Positions 19,054-27,674 of a stretch of 64,000 nucleotides of DNA are shown piece after piece. How positions within the stretch are numbered: position 1 is the stretch's first letter; each line of letters begins with the position of its first letter. Under the pieces are notes generated by a model, which saw only the letters and a list, made by a program, of their open reading frames with translations, made no database searches and was not told where the DNA came from. Origin of the DNA: Metallococcus carri. Its GTDB lineage: Bacteria; Actinomycetota; Actinomycetes; Actinomycetales; Dermatophilaceae. A program made the translations under genes and the position numbers. The stretch is from positions 1-64,000 of the forward strand of contig NZ_JAAOIV010000006.1 in assembly GCF_011440275.1 (NCBI RefSeq). The letters are read 5' to 3'.

Positions 19054-20837
19054 CCACCTCGCGACCTGCTGACGACCTGCGCAAGGACGACAAGCGGGAC
19101 GAGCCCAAGGGCAACGGCGGTCCCGCCGGCGCCATCGCCAACTGGGTCGACGAGCGCACCGGTGCCGCCAAGGGCGCCCGCTTCTTGATGAAGAAGGTCT
19201 TCCCCGACCACTGGTCCTTCATGCTCGGTGAGATCGCGATGTACTCGCTGATCATCCTGCTGCTGACCGGCACCTTCTTGACCTTCTGGTTCGTGCCGAG
19301 CATGGGCGAGACGGTCTACAACGGCTCCTATGTCCCGCTCAAGGGCGTGCAGATGTCGGAGGCCTTCAAGTCGACGGTCAACATCTCGATGGACGTGCGC
19401 GGCGGCCTGCTGATCCGCCAGATCCACCACTGGGCGGCGCTGCTGTTCCTCGTCTCGATCATGTTGCACATGGCCCGGGTCTTTTTCACCGGCGCCTTCC
19501 GCAAGCCGCGTGAGATCAACTGGATCATCGGCCTGCTGCTGTTCATGCTCGCGATGGTCGAGGGCTTCGCCGGCTACTCACTCCCCGACGACCTGCTGTC
19601 CGGCACCGGCATCCGGGCCGCCGAGGGCTTCATGCTCTCCATCCCGGTGATCGGTTCGTATGTCGCCTCCCTCGTCTTCGGTGGCGGCTTCCCCGGCGAG
19701 GCGATCATCCCCCGCCTGTTCACCGTGCACGTGCTGCTGCTGCCGGCGATCATCGTCGGGCTGTTCACCGCGCACATCATCTTGGTGATGGTGCACAAGC
19801 ACACCCAGTACCCCGGCCCGGGCCGCACCAACAAGAACGTCGTCGGCTTCCCGCTGATGCCGGTCTACACCGCCAAGGCGGGCGGCTTCTTCTTCATCGT
19901 CTTCGGTGTGACCGCGCTGATCTCGGGCCTGGTCACGATCAACCCGATCTGGATGTACGGGCCCTACGAACCGACGATGGTGACCGCCGGCTCCCAGCCG
20001 GACTGGTACATGGGCTTCGCCGACGGTGCCTTGCGCCTGCTGCCGGGCCGGCTGGAGTTCACGCTGCTGGAGCACACCTTCGTGTTCAACGTGTTCATCG
20101 GTGCCATCCTGCTGATCCCGCTGATGTGGACGGCCATGGGCATCTACCCCTTCCTGGAGAAGTGGGTCACCGGTGACAACGAGGAGCACCACCTGCTCGA
20201 CCGGCCGCGCAACGCTCCGACGCGCACCGGCATCGGCATGGCGTTCTTCGTGTTCTACTTCGTGCTCTTCTTCGCCGCCGGCAACGACCTGATGGCGATC
20301 AAGCTGCACCTGTCGATCAACGACATCACCTGGGCCTTCCGCATCCTGACCTTCCTCGGCCCGGTCATGGCCTTCTGGATCACCAAGCGGCTGTGCCTGT
20401 CGTTGCAGCGCCGCGACCGTGACCTGGTGTTGCATGGCCGCGAGACCGGCCGGATCATCCGCACCGCCGAGGGTCGCTTCTTCGAGGCGCACGAGCCGCT
20501 CAACCGCTACCAGCGTTGGCCGCTGGTCTCCTTCGCCTCGCACGCGCCGGTCTCGTTGCCTGCGGGCATCGACCGCAACGGCGTGCGCCGCCGTAAGGCT
20601 GCGGCCGACAAGATGCGGGTGCGGTTGTCGCACTTCTTCTTCAACGACCGCATCGAGCCGGTGACCCCCGCCGAACTCGAGGCCGCGCACCACCACGACG
20701 AGCCGGTCCGCGAGGAGATCGACCACACCGTCGAAGAGGCCCGTCGCCTCGAAGGTGACGACTTCGGCGGCAAGCTGCACGGCGGAGCCGAGGAGCTGTC
20801 CTCCTCCAGCGCGTACGGCCACCCCGACCAGCGCTGA
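19050..20837 (+). CDS. qcrB: Menaquinol-cytochrome c reductase, cytochrome b subunit
   Basis: The 595-residue membrane protein binds the two b hemes and the quinol sites. HHWAALLFLVSIMLHMARVFF and FTVHVLLLPAIIVGLFTAHI carry the heme-ligand His pairs, and the DWYMGFADGALRLLPG segment takes the place of the PEWY quinol-oxidation loop. The long C-terminal tail after about residue 455 is soluble, charged and rich in His and Glu, longer than in proteobacterial cytochrome b, as usual in actinobacteria. It ends the ctaE-qcrCAB group; the ComB-like gene follows after 21 bp. Confidence 0.95.
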   Translation: MTTSRPADDLRKDDKRDEPKGNGGPAGAIANWVDERTGAAKGARFLMKKVFPDHWSFMLGEIAMYSLIILLLTGTFLTFWFVPSMGETVYNGSYVPLKGVQMSEAFKSTVNISMDVRGGLLIRQIHHWAALLFLVSIMLHMARVFFTGAFRKPREINWIIGLLLFMLAMVEGFAGYSLPDDLLSGTGIRAAEGFMLSIPVIGSYVASLVFGGGFPGEAIIPRLFTVHVLLLPAIIVGLFTAHIILVMVHKHTQYPGPGRTNKNVVGFPLMPVYTAKAGGFFFIVFGVTALISGLVTINPIWMYGPYEPTMVTAGSQPDWYMGFADGALRLLPGRLEFTLLEHTFVFNVFIGAILLIPLMWTAMGIYPFLEKWVTGDNEEHHLLDRPRNAPTRTGIGMAFFVFYFVLFFAAGNDLMAIKLHLSINDITWAFRILTFLGPVMAFWITKRLCLSLQRRDRDLVLHGRETGRIIRTAEGRFFEAHEPLNRYQRWPLVSFASHAPVSLPAGIDRNGVRRRKAAADKMRVRLSHFFFNDRIEPVTPAELEAAHHHDEPVREEIDHTVEEARRLEGDDFGGKLHGGAEELSSSSAYGHPDQR

Positions 20838-20858
20838 CCCGCACCCATCGAACCGGCC

Positions 20859-21674
20859 ATGACCGCTGCTGTCTGTGGGGCGCTGCCCGCCCACCAGCAA
20901 CGGTCCTGGCCGGTTCGTGCTGTCTGGGGCGGCATCGGGGCGCGTTATCTGCTGGGCGACATCGGCGACGACCGGCCGGTGCTCGCGGTGGTGGTCGACG
21001 TGTTGAGCTTCAGCACCTGCGTCACGATCGCGGCGGACCGTGGGGCGAGCGTCTATCCGTATCGGTGGCGCGACCAGGGTGCTGCCCGGCTCGCCGAACG
21101 GGTGGGAGCGCAACTGGCGCGTCCGCGCCCCATCCCGGCCCCGGCTCGGCATACCGAACTCTCGCTGTCCCCCGCCGCGCTGTCCGGCACCACCCCGTAT
21201 GACGCCCTCGTGCTCCCCTCCCCGAACGGGTCCACCATCTCCACCATGCTGCGTTCGTCCGGTGCGTCGGTCGTCGCGGGCTGCCTGCGCAATGCCCGCA
21301 CGGTCGGCGAGTATGCCGCGGCGCATGTCGCGAGCGGCGGTGCTGTGCTGCTCGTCCAGGCAGGTGAGCATTGGCCGGATGGGTCACTGCGCCCGTCGGC
21401 GGAGGACCTCTGGGGCGCCGGCGCGATCCTGGCGCACCTGAGCGAGGCCGACCGCTCCCCTGAGGCCGAATTGTCGGTCGACGCCTGGCGCGCGGTGAAG
21501 CGCACCGTGGTGCCGCACCTGAAATCGTGCAGCAGCGGCCAGGAGCTGATCGAGAAGGGTTATCTCGACGACGTGCTGATCTCCGGGGCGCTGAACGCGA
21601 GCGACGCTCTGCCGGTGCTGCAGGACGACGGCGCCTATCGCGACCTGCGCCGCACGGTGGCGCCGGCGTCGTGA
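20859..21674 (+). CDS. 2-phosphosulfolactate phosphatase (ComB) family protein
   Basis: The 271-residue protein matches the ComB family through VVVDVLSFSTCVTIAADRG (family VDVLRASTT-like motif), LVLPSPNGST and a C-terminal SGQELIEKGYLDDV. In archaea ComB dephosphorylates phosphosulfolactate for coenzyme M, which actinobacteria do not make, so its substrate here is unknown. It follows qcrB in the same direction and overlaps the metallopeptidase gene by GTGA. An N-terminal stretch of about 20 residues seems extra, so the start may lie further in. Confidence 0.75.
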   Translation: MTAAVCGALPAHQQRSWPVRAVWGGIGARYLLGDIGDDRPVLAVVVDVLSFSTCVTIAADRGASVYPYRWRDQGAARLAERVGAQLARPRPIPAPARHTELSLSPAALSGTTPYDALVLPSPNGSTISTMLRSSGASVVAGCLRNARTVGEYAAAHVASGGAVLLVQAGEHWPDGSLRPSAEDLWGAGAILAHLSEADRSPEAELSVDAWRAVKRTVVPHLKSCSSGQELIEKGYLDDVLISGALNASDALPVLQDDGAYRDLRRTVAPAS

Positions 21675-22036
21675 TCACGCTGTCGGACGAGGATTTCGAC
21701 GCATGCGTGGACGATGCGCTCGACTCGATCCCGACGCAACTCACCGACCGCCTCGACAATGTCGCCGTCCTCATCGAAGACGAACCGTCGGCCGACCAGC
21801 TGCCGCCGGAGGGCACGCTCTTCGGGCTGTATGTCGGCACGCCCCTGCCCCAGCGGATGAGCGGCTGGGAGTATGGCGCGCTGCCCGACCGCATCTACAT
21901 CTTCCGCGGACCGTTGCGGCGAGCCTGTCGATCGGTGCCCGAACTGCGAGAACAGATCCGGGTCACCGTGTTGCACGAGATCGGCCACTATTTCGGCATC
22001 GACGACGACCGGCTGCACGAACTCGGCTGGGCCTAG
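21671..22036 (+). CDS. Zincin-like metallopeptidase family protein
   Basis: The 121-residue protein has LHEIGHYFGIDDDRLHELGW: HExxH at about residues 101-105 plus a downstream Asp/His region, as in the short actinobacterial zincin family (MPPE-type, 'metallopeptidase family protein'). The N-terminal half (FDACVDDALDSIP, LFGLYVGTPLPQR) matches the same family. There is no signal peptide, and the natural role is unknown. GTG 21671 overlaps the ComB-like stop. A palindromic repeat array begins 15 bp after its stop. Confidence 0.82.
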   Translation: MITLSDEDFDACVDDALDSIPTQLTDRLDNVAVLIEDEPSADQLPPEGTLFGLYVGTPLPQRMSGWEYGALPDRIYIFRGPLRRACRSVPELREQIRVTVLHEIGHYFGIDDDRLHELGWA

Positions 22037-22051
22037 CGTCGTTCGTCGTGG

Positions 22052-22225
22052 TGCGTCCGCGTCTGCGCACGAACGGTGGTGCGAATCTGCGGACGCTGGT
22101 ATGCCGCGGTACCGGTGTGTCCGCGTCTGCGCACGAACGGTGGTGCGGATCCGCGGACGCTGGCATGCCGCGGTGCCGGTGTGTCCGCGTCTACGCACGA
22201 ACGGTGCTGCAGATCTGCGGACGCT
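22052..22225. repeat. Array of three 46-bp palindromic repeats (64-bp period)
   Basis: Three imperfect copies at 22052-22097, 22116-22161 and 22180-22225. Each has outer arms related to GTCCGC...GCGGAC and an inner hairpin closed by CAC/GTG around a GAACG loop. The 18-bp spacers are themselves near-palindromic (GGTATGCCGCGGTACCGG and a variant). The same 46-bp unit occurs six times at 32742-33102. It fills the gap between two converging transcription units (metallopeptidase and ctaF). Confidence 0.9.
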
Positions 22226-22233
22226 GAGCGGGC

Positions 22234-22647
22234 TCAGATGGCGTCTTCGCCCTTGAAGTACTCGAACGTCCAGCCGATCACGGCCAGGACGAGCAGCGGC
22301 ATCGCCAGGATGACCAGCCACCAGCCGACGGCCGCGCCGAACATCACCAGGCCGCAGGCGGCACCCAGGAAGAGCGGCCACCACGAGTGCGGGCTGAAGA
22401 AGCCGTAGTCACCCTCGATCGCGGCGATGTCACCGTCGGGGTCGTCGTCGGGGCGCAGGTCGGTCTTGCGGCCGGTCCACCAGAAGAAGAACCCGCACAT
22501 GATGCCCAGGCCCGCGGTGAGGATCAGCGCGACCAGGCCGACCGGCTCCAGCCCCTGCGGGCTCTGCGCGGTGAAGATCCCGTAGATGACCGCCATCGTG
22601 ACCGCGAACAGGCCAATGAAAACGAAGAGTTTGGCCTCGGTCTTCAT
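22234..22647 (-). CDS. ctaF: Cytochrome c oxidase subunit IV (actinobacterial CtaF)
   Basis: The 137-residue membrane protein has four hydrophobic spans in two pairs, with the family features [15 protein letters not shown] at the N terminus, [19 protein letters not shown] in the middle and [12 protein letters not shown] at the end. It is the small fourth subunit of the actinobacterial aa3 oxidase. It overlaps the ctaD stop by ATGA, ending the ctaC-ctaD-ctaF operon. The palindromic repeat array starts 9 bp beyond its stop. Confidence 0.92.
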   Translation of the reverse strand: MKTEAKLFVFIGLFAVTMAVIYGIFTAQSPQGLEPVGLVALILTAGLGIMCGFFFWWTGRKTDLRPDDDPDGDIAAIEGDYGFFSPHSWWPLFLGAACGLVMFGAAVGWWLVILAMPLLVLAVIGWTFEYFKGEDAI

Positions 22648-24398
22648 CGGGTGCCCTCACTGTCACGGGAGTCGGTGCCGGATCGGGCGCCGAGCTTTTC
22701 CAGCACGTCCTGCGACGGGCGCACCGCCTGACCGGAGGCGACCTCCGGGTGGTGCAGGTCGAAGGCCGGCCGCTCGGAGCGGATCCGCGGGATCGAGTCG
22801 AAGTTGTGCCGCGGCGGCGGGCAGGAGGTGGCCCACTCCAGCGACGCGCCATAACCCCAGGGGTCGTCAGTCTCGACCAGGGGCGCGGTGCGCCAGGTCT
22901 TCCAGACGTTGTAGAGGAAGGGCAGCATCGACAGACCGAGGATCAGCGACCCGATGCTGGACAACTGGTTCATCCAGGTGAAGCCGTCCTCGGGCAGGTA
23001 GTCGGCATACCGGCGCGGCATCCCTTCGACGCCCAGCCAGTGCTGGATGAGGAAGGTCATGTGGAAGCCGATGAACAGCATCCAGAAGTGGATCTTGCCG
23101 AGCGGCTCGTTGAGCATCCGGCCGGTGAGCTTGGGCCACCAGAAGTAGAACCCGGCGAACATCGCGAAGACGACCGTGCCGAACACCACGTAGTGGAAGT
23201 GGGCGACCACGAAGTAGGAGTCGGTCAGGTTGAAGTCCAGGGCCGGGCTGGCCAGGATCACGCCGGTCAGACCACCGAAGAGGAAGGTCACCATGAACCC
23301 GAGGGCCCACAGCATCGGGGTCTCGAAGGTGAGCGAGCCGCCCCAGATGGTGCCGACCCAGTTGACGAATTTCACGCCGGTCGGGACCGCGATCAGCATC
23401 GTCATGATGGCGAAGAAGGGCAGCAGCACCTGGCCGGTGGCGTACATGTGGTGCGCCCACACGCTCACCGACAGCGCCGCGATCGCGATGGTCGCGAAGA
23501 CCAGCGACTTGTAACCGAAGATCGGCTTGCGCGCGAACACCGGCAGCACCTCGGAGATGATGCCGAAGAACGGCAGCGCGATGATGTAGACCTCAGGGTG
23601 ACCGAAGAACCAGAACATGTGCTGCCACAGCATCGCGCCGGCGGTCTGCGGGTCGAAGACGTGCGCGCCGAGCACCCGGTCGGCGCCCAGGCCGAACATC
23701 GCCGCGGCGAGCACCGGGAAGACGACCAGCGCCAGGATCGAGGTGATCAGCACCGTCCAGGTGAAGATCGGCATCCGGAACATCGTCATACCGGGCGCGC
23801 GCATGCACACGATCGTGGTGATGAAGTTGACCGAGCCCAGGATGGTGCCGAAACCGGTCAGCGCGAGGCCGAAGACCCACAGGTTGCCGCCGAGGCCCGG
23901 GCTGTAGGTGGCGTTGGACAGCGGCGAGTAGGCGAACCAGCCGAAGGCCGCCGCGCCCTGCGGGGTGAGGAAGCCCGCCGAGGTGATCAGCGCGCCGAAC
24001 AGGTAGAGCCAGTAGGCGAACATGTTCAGCCGCGGGAAGGCCACATCGGGTGCGCCGATCTGCAGCGGCATCAACGCGTTGGAGAAGCCGGCGAACAGCG
24101 GCGTCGCGAAGAGCAACAGCATGATCGTGCCGTGCATGGTGAACAGCTGGTTGAACTGCTCGGGGTCGTCCACGACCTGCAGGCCTGGGGTGAACAGTTC
24201 CGCGCGGATCATCAGCGCGAGCACACCACCGAACAGGAAGAACGCGAAGGAGGTGATGAAGTAGAGGTTGCCGATCACCTTGTGGTCGGTGGTGGTGATC
24301 CACTTGACGATCGTGCGGCCCGGGTGCCGCTCGAAGGAGGACTTGGTGCGTGCCGTGCCACCGGTGCCCTCAGCAGTATGCGGAACGGTGGTAGCCAT
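22644..24398 (-). CDS. ctaD: Cytochrome c oxidase subunit I
   Basis: The 584-residue protein is the catalytic heme-copper subunit. Motifs seen: [12 protein letters not shown] (heme a His), [15 protein letters not shown] (CuB His and the cross-linked Tyr), [11 protein letters not shown] (two CuB His) and [11 protein letters not shown] (heme a3 and heme a His). It reduces oxygen to water and pumps protons. The ATG at 24398 shares one base with the ctaC stop (TAATG). The C-terminal tail is soluble and includes [19 protein letters not shown]-type actinobacterial sequence. Confidence 0.96.
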   Translation of the reverse strand: MATTVPHTAEGTGGTARTKSSFERHPGRTIVKWITTTDHKVIGNLYFITSFAFFLFGGVLALMIRAELFTPGLQVVDDPEQFNQLFTMHGTIMLLLFATPLFAGFSNALMPLQIGAPDVAFPRLNMFAYWLYLFGALITSAGFLTPQGAAAFGWFAYSPLSNATYSPGLGGNLWVFGLALTGFGTILGSVNFITTIVCMRAPGMTMFRMPIFTWTVLITSILALVVFPVLAAAMFGLGADRVLGAHVFDPQTAGAMLWQHMFWFFGHPEVYIIALPFFGIISEVLPVFARKPIFGYKSLVFATIAIAALSVSVWAHHMYATGQVLLPFFAIMTMLIAVPTGVKFVNWVGTIWGGSLTFETPMLWALGFMVTFLFGGLTGVILASPALDFNLTDSYFVVAHFHYVVFGTVVFAMFAGFYFWWPKLTGRMLNEPLGKIHFWMLFIGFHMTFLIQHWLGVEGMPRRYADYLPEDGFTWMNQLSSIGSLILGLSMLPFLYNVWKTWRTAPLVETDDPWGYGASLEWATSCPPPRHNFDSIPRIRSERPAFDLHHPEVASGQAVRPSQDVLEKLGARSGTDSRDSEGTR

Positions 24399-25351
24399 TA
24401 CTTGCTCCCCTCGGTGACGATGTCCGAGTTGTCGACGCCCGGCGGCAGGTACTGCTGCTGGCCTCGTTCGAGACCGGAGCCCGCGCGAGCCATGGCGTTG
24501 CTGAGGAAACCGCTTTGTCCCCGCGCCTTCAGGGTGGCGATCTGCTTGTCGTAGTCGGCCTGGCTGACAACCTTGACGTTGAACAGCATCTGCGAGTGGT
24601 AGGCGCCGCACAGCTCGGCGCACTTGCCGCGGTAGGTGCCGATCTCGGTCGGGGTGACCTGGAATTTGTTCACCTTGCCCGGCAGCATGTCCATCTTCTG
24701 CAGGAACGAGATGACCCAGAAGGTGTGGATGACATCGCGCGAGGTGAGGACGAACTCGACCCGCTTGTTCACCGGCAGGTAGAGCGTCGGTATGGCGGCC
24801 TCCGCGCCGGGCTTGCCGGACAGCGTGTTGGCCTGGATGCCGTAGTCGTAGACCTTCTCATTGACGTAGTTGAAGTCCCACGACCATTGCTTGCTGACCA
24901 CGTTGATCGTGACGTCAGGTTTCTGGCTGGTGTCCAGCATCTTGTTGTCGAGGTGCACCGTCTTGCCGAACAGCACCGCCACCATGATCACCGGCACGAC
25001 GGTGAACAGGATCTCCAGCGGCATGTTGTAGGCGATCTGCGGCGGCAAACCGGTGTCGGTCTTGCGCCGGCGGAAGCGTGCCATCGCGTAGAACATCGCG
25101 CCCCACACGGCCACGCCGACGGCGAGTGCCCACAGCCAGGTGCCGACCCAGAAGCGCTCGATCTCGCGCGACAGGGAGGTCACGCCGTGCGGCAGGAAGC
25201 CACGCTTCTGCTGCTCGGTGCAACCGGTCAGGGAAATCGCGATCAGGCCGATGACCAGCGCCGATGCCAGCCGGCCGGGTCGCCGGCCGCGGCTGGACGA
25301 GGCCACGCCGGGGCGCTTGTCACGGGAGCGTGAGATGTGGGATGCGGGCAC
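24398..25351 (-). CDS. ctaC: Cytochrome c oxidase subunit II
   Basis: The 317-residue protein has a Ser/Arg-rich N terminus, a lipoprotein-type signal (LIAISLTGC), two membrane spans and a CuA domain with [12 protein letters not shown] and the upstream QWSWDF. It takes electrons from the bcc complex and passes them to subunit I. The start is set at GTG 25351; the frame runs upstream to 25606 but overlaps aat on the same strand. There is no clear ribosome binding site. The 68-bp gap to aat should hold the promoter. Confidence 0.93.
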   Translation of the reverse strand: MPASHISRSRDKRPGVASSSRGRRPGRLASALVIGLIAISLTGCTEQQKRGFLPHGVTSLSREIERFWVGTWLWALAVGVAVWGAMFYAMARFRRRKTDTGLPPQIAYNMPLEILFTVVPVIMVAVLFGKTVHLDNKMLDTSQKPDVTINVVSKQWSWDFNYVNEKVYDYGIQANTLSGKPGAEAAIPTLYLPVNKRVEFVLTSRDVIHTFWVISFLQKMDMLPGKVNKFQVTPTEIGTYRGKCAELCGAYHSQMLFNVKVVSQADYDKQIATLKARGQSGFLSNAMARAGSGLERGQQQYLPPGVDNSDIVTEGSK

Positions 25352-25419
25352 GGGGAAACGATATCCCAGGCCTATTCGTTCGTGTCGGCGGCCCGGCCCA
25401 TGTCGGTCACCTCGAGCGT

Positions 25420-26112
25420 TCAGGTCCGGGTGTCCGCGAACGGCTCCGGCGCCGGCGCCCGCAGGGCGGTGTCCAACAGCCCGAGGTATGCCGACCGCGG
25501 CACCTCCCGCACGCCCTGTCGCGCCAGGTGGTCGGTCTGCCACTGGACGTCGATCAGCCGGTCGGTCGCGGCCGGACCGGAGAAGACGATCTCGACCAGG
25601 GCCCACAGCGCCACCTTGCTGGCGTCGGTGGCGATGTGGAACATCGACTCCCCCGCGAACAACCCGCCGATGGCCACGCCGTAGAGGCCACCGACAAGAC
25701 GGTCATCGCCGTCGCGCACCTCGACCGAGTGCGCCCACCCGAGACGATGCAATTCGGCATACGCCCCGATGATCTCGCGGGTGATCCAGCGCCCGTCCCG
25801 GCTCGGGTCGGCGCAGGCGACCATGACCGCCTCGAAATCGTCGTCGACCGACACGCTGAACCGGCGCGCGCTGCGGCGCAGGGAACGCGACACATGGTGG
25901 TCGCCGGCGAGCAGCACGCCACGGCGTTCCGGCGAATACCAGCCATAGGGCGGGACGCCGTCGTGGCCGAGCCCCATCGGGAACAGGCCCCGGCGATAGG
26001 CGGCGAGCAGCGTGCCGGGTGCGAGATCCGCGCCGACTCCGGCCAGATCGCCCCGGACACGGCCCAGGTCGAGGTCGAGGTTGTAGGGCGACGGGGGCGG
26101 CTCGACCGGCAT
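25420..26112 (-). CDS. aat: Leucyl/phenylalanyl-tRNA-protein transferase
   Basis: Aat adds Leu or Phe to N-terminal Lys/Arg residues, marking proteins for ClpS/ClpAP. The 230-residue protein has the family sequence throughout: AAYRRGLFPMG, PYGWYSPERRGVL, WITREIIGAYAELHRLGWAH, VGGLYGVAIGGLFAGESMFH and LIDVQWQTDHLA. The ATG at 26112 is preferred; upstream open frame shadows the PfkB gene. It lies 17 bp downstream of the PfkB kinase gene and upstream of ctaC. Confidence 0.93.
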   Translation of the reverse strand: MPVEPPPSPYNLDLDLGRVRGDLAGVGADLAPGTLLAAYRRGLFPMGLGHDGVPPYGWYSPERRGVLLAGDHHVSRSLRRSARRFSVSVDDDFEAVMVACADPSRDGRWITREIIGAYAELHRLGWAHSVEVRDGDDRLVGGLYGVAIGGLFAGESMFHIATDASKVALWALVEIVFSGPAATDRLIDVQWQTDHLARQGVREVPRSAYLGLLDTALRAPAPEPFADTRT

Positions 26113-26129
26113 ACCGGCTTGGGGTGCTC

Positions 26130-27116
26130 TCAGTCGCGGGGGGCCCGCAGGTGGCGGCGGACCGCTTCGCTGGTCTCCGGGCCGTAGGACTGCTCGAGCC
26201 GGCTGAGGAAGTCGGCCGAGCGCAGGTCGTATTCCTGGGTGCCCACGGTCTCGATGACATAGGTCGCGAGCATGGAGCCGACCTCGCCGCACTGCTGCAG
26301 CGGTAGGCCCCAGACCAGTCCGGCGAGGAAGCCGGCGCGGAAGGCGTCACCGACGCCGGTCGGGTCGGCGCGGCGCACCTCGCGGGCGACCGGGATCTCG
26401 ATCGGGTCATCGCCCTTGCGCTGGATGACCGCGCCGTCCTTGCCCTTGGTGGTCACCTGCACCTCGACCTGGTCGAGGATCTCCTCGGGGCTCCACCCGG
26501 TCTTCTTGGCGACCAGGTCGGCCTCATATTCGTTGGTGAACAGGTAGGCCGCCCCGCGGATCAGGTCGCGGATGAACGGGCCCTCGCCGAAGGCCAGCTG
26601 CTGGGAGGGATCGGCGACGAACGGGATCCCGCGCGTGCGGCATTCGGCCGTATGCCGCAGCATCGCGTCCGGGTCGTTCGGGCTGACGACCACCAGGTCG
26701 AGGCCGCCGACGCGCTCGACGATCGGCTGCAACTCGATCGAGCGGGCCTCGGACATCGCACCGGCGTAGAACGTGGCGATCTGGGCCATGTCCTCGTCGG
26801 TGGTGCACACGAACCGGGCGGTGTGCTGGGTGGTGGACACGTGCACCGACTCACAATCCACGCCGTGCCGGTCCAGCCACGAGCGGTATTCGACGAAGTC
26901 CTCACCGACGGCGCCGACGAGCACCGGTCGCACCCCGAGGTTGCCCATTCCGAAAGCGATATTGGCCGCGATGCCGCCCCGGCGGATCTGCAGGTCCTGC
27001 GCCAGGAAGGACACCGAGATCTTGTCGAGCTGCTCGACGACCAGGGAGTCGGCGAACCGTCCGGCGAAGGTCATCAGGTGGTCGGTGGCGATCGAGCCGG
27101 TGACGGCGATATTCAT
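26130..27116 (-). CDS. PfkB-family kinase, adenosine-kinase-like
   Basis: The 328-residue ribokinase-fold protein begins NIAVTGSIATDHLM, has the sugar-binding GGIAANIAFGMGNLG, and the PfkB signature RADPTGVGDAFRAGFLAG with the catalytic Asp and anion hole. It resembles the mycobacterial adenosine kinase (cbhK/adoK), which also sits in this syntenic block between ctaC and the HesB gene, from memory. It should salvage adenosine to AMP, though a sugar substrate is possible. ATG 27116 has GAGGAA upstream and is preferred over the open frame to 27155. Confidence 0.87.
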   Translation of the reverse strand: MNIAVTGSIATDHLMTFAGRFADSLVVEQLDKISVSFLAQDLQIRRGGIAANIAFGMGNLGVRPVLVGAVGEDFVEYRSWLDRHGVDCESVHVSTTQHTARFVCTTDEDMAQIATFYAGAMSEARSIELQPIVERVGGLDLVVVSPNDPDAMLRHTAECRTRGIPFVADPSQQLAFGEGPFIRDLIRGAAYLFTNEYEADLVAKKTGWSPEEILDQVEVQVTTKGKDGAVIQRKGDDPIEIPVAREVRRADPTGVGDAFRAGFLAGLVWGLPLQQCGEVGSMLATYVIETVGTQEYDLRSADFLSRLEQSYGPETSEAVRRHLRAPRD

Positions 27117-27155
27117 GGCTTCCTCGGGGTCGGCGGTGACGGGCGACATCAGCAC

Positions 27156-27195
27156 GACGCCCGCGACCGCCGAGAGTACGGCGGTCGCGGGCGTC
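27156..27195 (-). terminator. Perfect 16-bp hairpin between the HesB-type gene and the PfkB kinase gene
   Basis: GACGCCCGCGACCGCC (27156-27171) and GGCGGTCGCGGGCGTC (27180-27195) are exact inverted repeats with an 8-nt loop. It lies 21 bp past the stop of the HesB-type gene and 40 bp before the PfkB start, both leftward. There is no T tract in that direction, which is common for terminators of high-GC actinobacteria. It could also act as an attenuator or stability element. Confidence 0.65.
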
Positions 27196-27216
27196 GGTGC
27201 GGCTTTTCGGTGCGGC

Positions 27217-27585
27217 TCAGCTGAACGAGTCGCCGCAGGCGCAGGAGCTGCCGGCGTTGGGGTTGTCGATCGTGAAGCCCTGCTTCTCGATGGTGTCGGC
27301 GAAGTCGATGGTCGCGCCGTCCAGGTAGGGCGCGCTCATACGGTCCACGACGACCTCGACACCGTCGAAGTCGCGCGTGAGGTCGCCGTCGAGCGTGCGC
27401 TCGTCGAAGTAGAGCTGGTAGATCAGGCCGGAACAGCCGCCCGGCTGCACGCCGACGCGCAGGCGCAGGTCGTCACGGCCTTCCTGCTCCAGCAGGCTCT
27501 TCACCTTGCCGGCGGCGACGTCGGTGAGCACGACGCCGTGCGTCGCGGTCTCGGTCTGCGTGGCGTTGCTGCTGTCGATGCTCAT
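27217..27585 (-). CDS. erpA: Iron-sulfur cluster carrier, HesB/ErpA (A-type) family
   Basis: The 122-residue protein is an A-type carrier that passes iron-sulfur clusters to client enzymes, such as LipA, Rieske or QcrA-type proteins. The three conserved Cys are visible in VQPGGCSGL and in SSCACGDSFS at the C terminus. Start ATG 27585 is chosen over an upstream in-frame ATG because the family begins near VVLTDVAAGKVKSLL. It stands alone between two hairpins. Confidence 0.92.
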   Translation of the reverse strand: MSIDSSNATQTETATHGVVLTDVAAGKVKSLLEQEGRDDLRLRVGVQPGGCSGLIYQLYFDERTLDGDLTRDFDGVEVVVDRMSAPYLDGATIDFADTIEKQGFTIDNPNAGSSCACGDSFS

Positions 27586-27640
27586 GCAAGATCCTTGCCT
27601 CGGGTGCGGCCCCCTCTGCTGCAAGGGGCGGTCACTGGGG

Positions 27641-27663
27641 CAACCAGGACCGTGGTCCGGTTG
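27641..27663 (-). terminator. Hairpin after the glycerate kinase operon
   Basis: CAACC/GGTTG and GGACC/GGTCC arms, with one bulged A, form a short stem at 27641-27663 just past the glycerate kinase stop (27675, leftward) and 55 bp before the HesB-type start. There is no long T tract. A weak terminator or leader hairpin; called from symmetry only. Confidence 0.4.
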
Positions 27664-27674
27664 TTCCCACGTCT

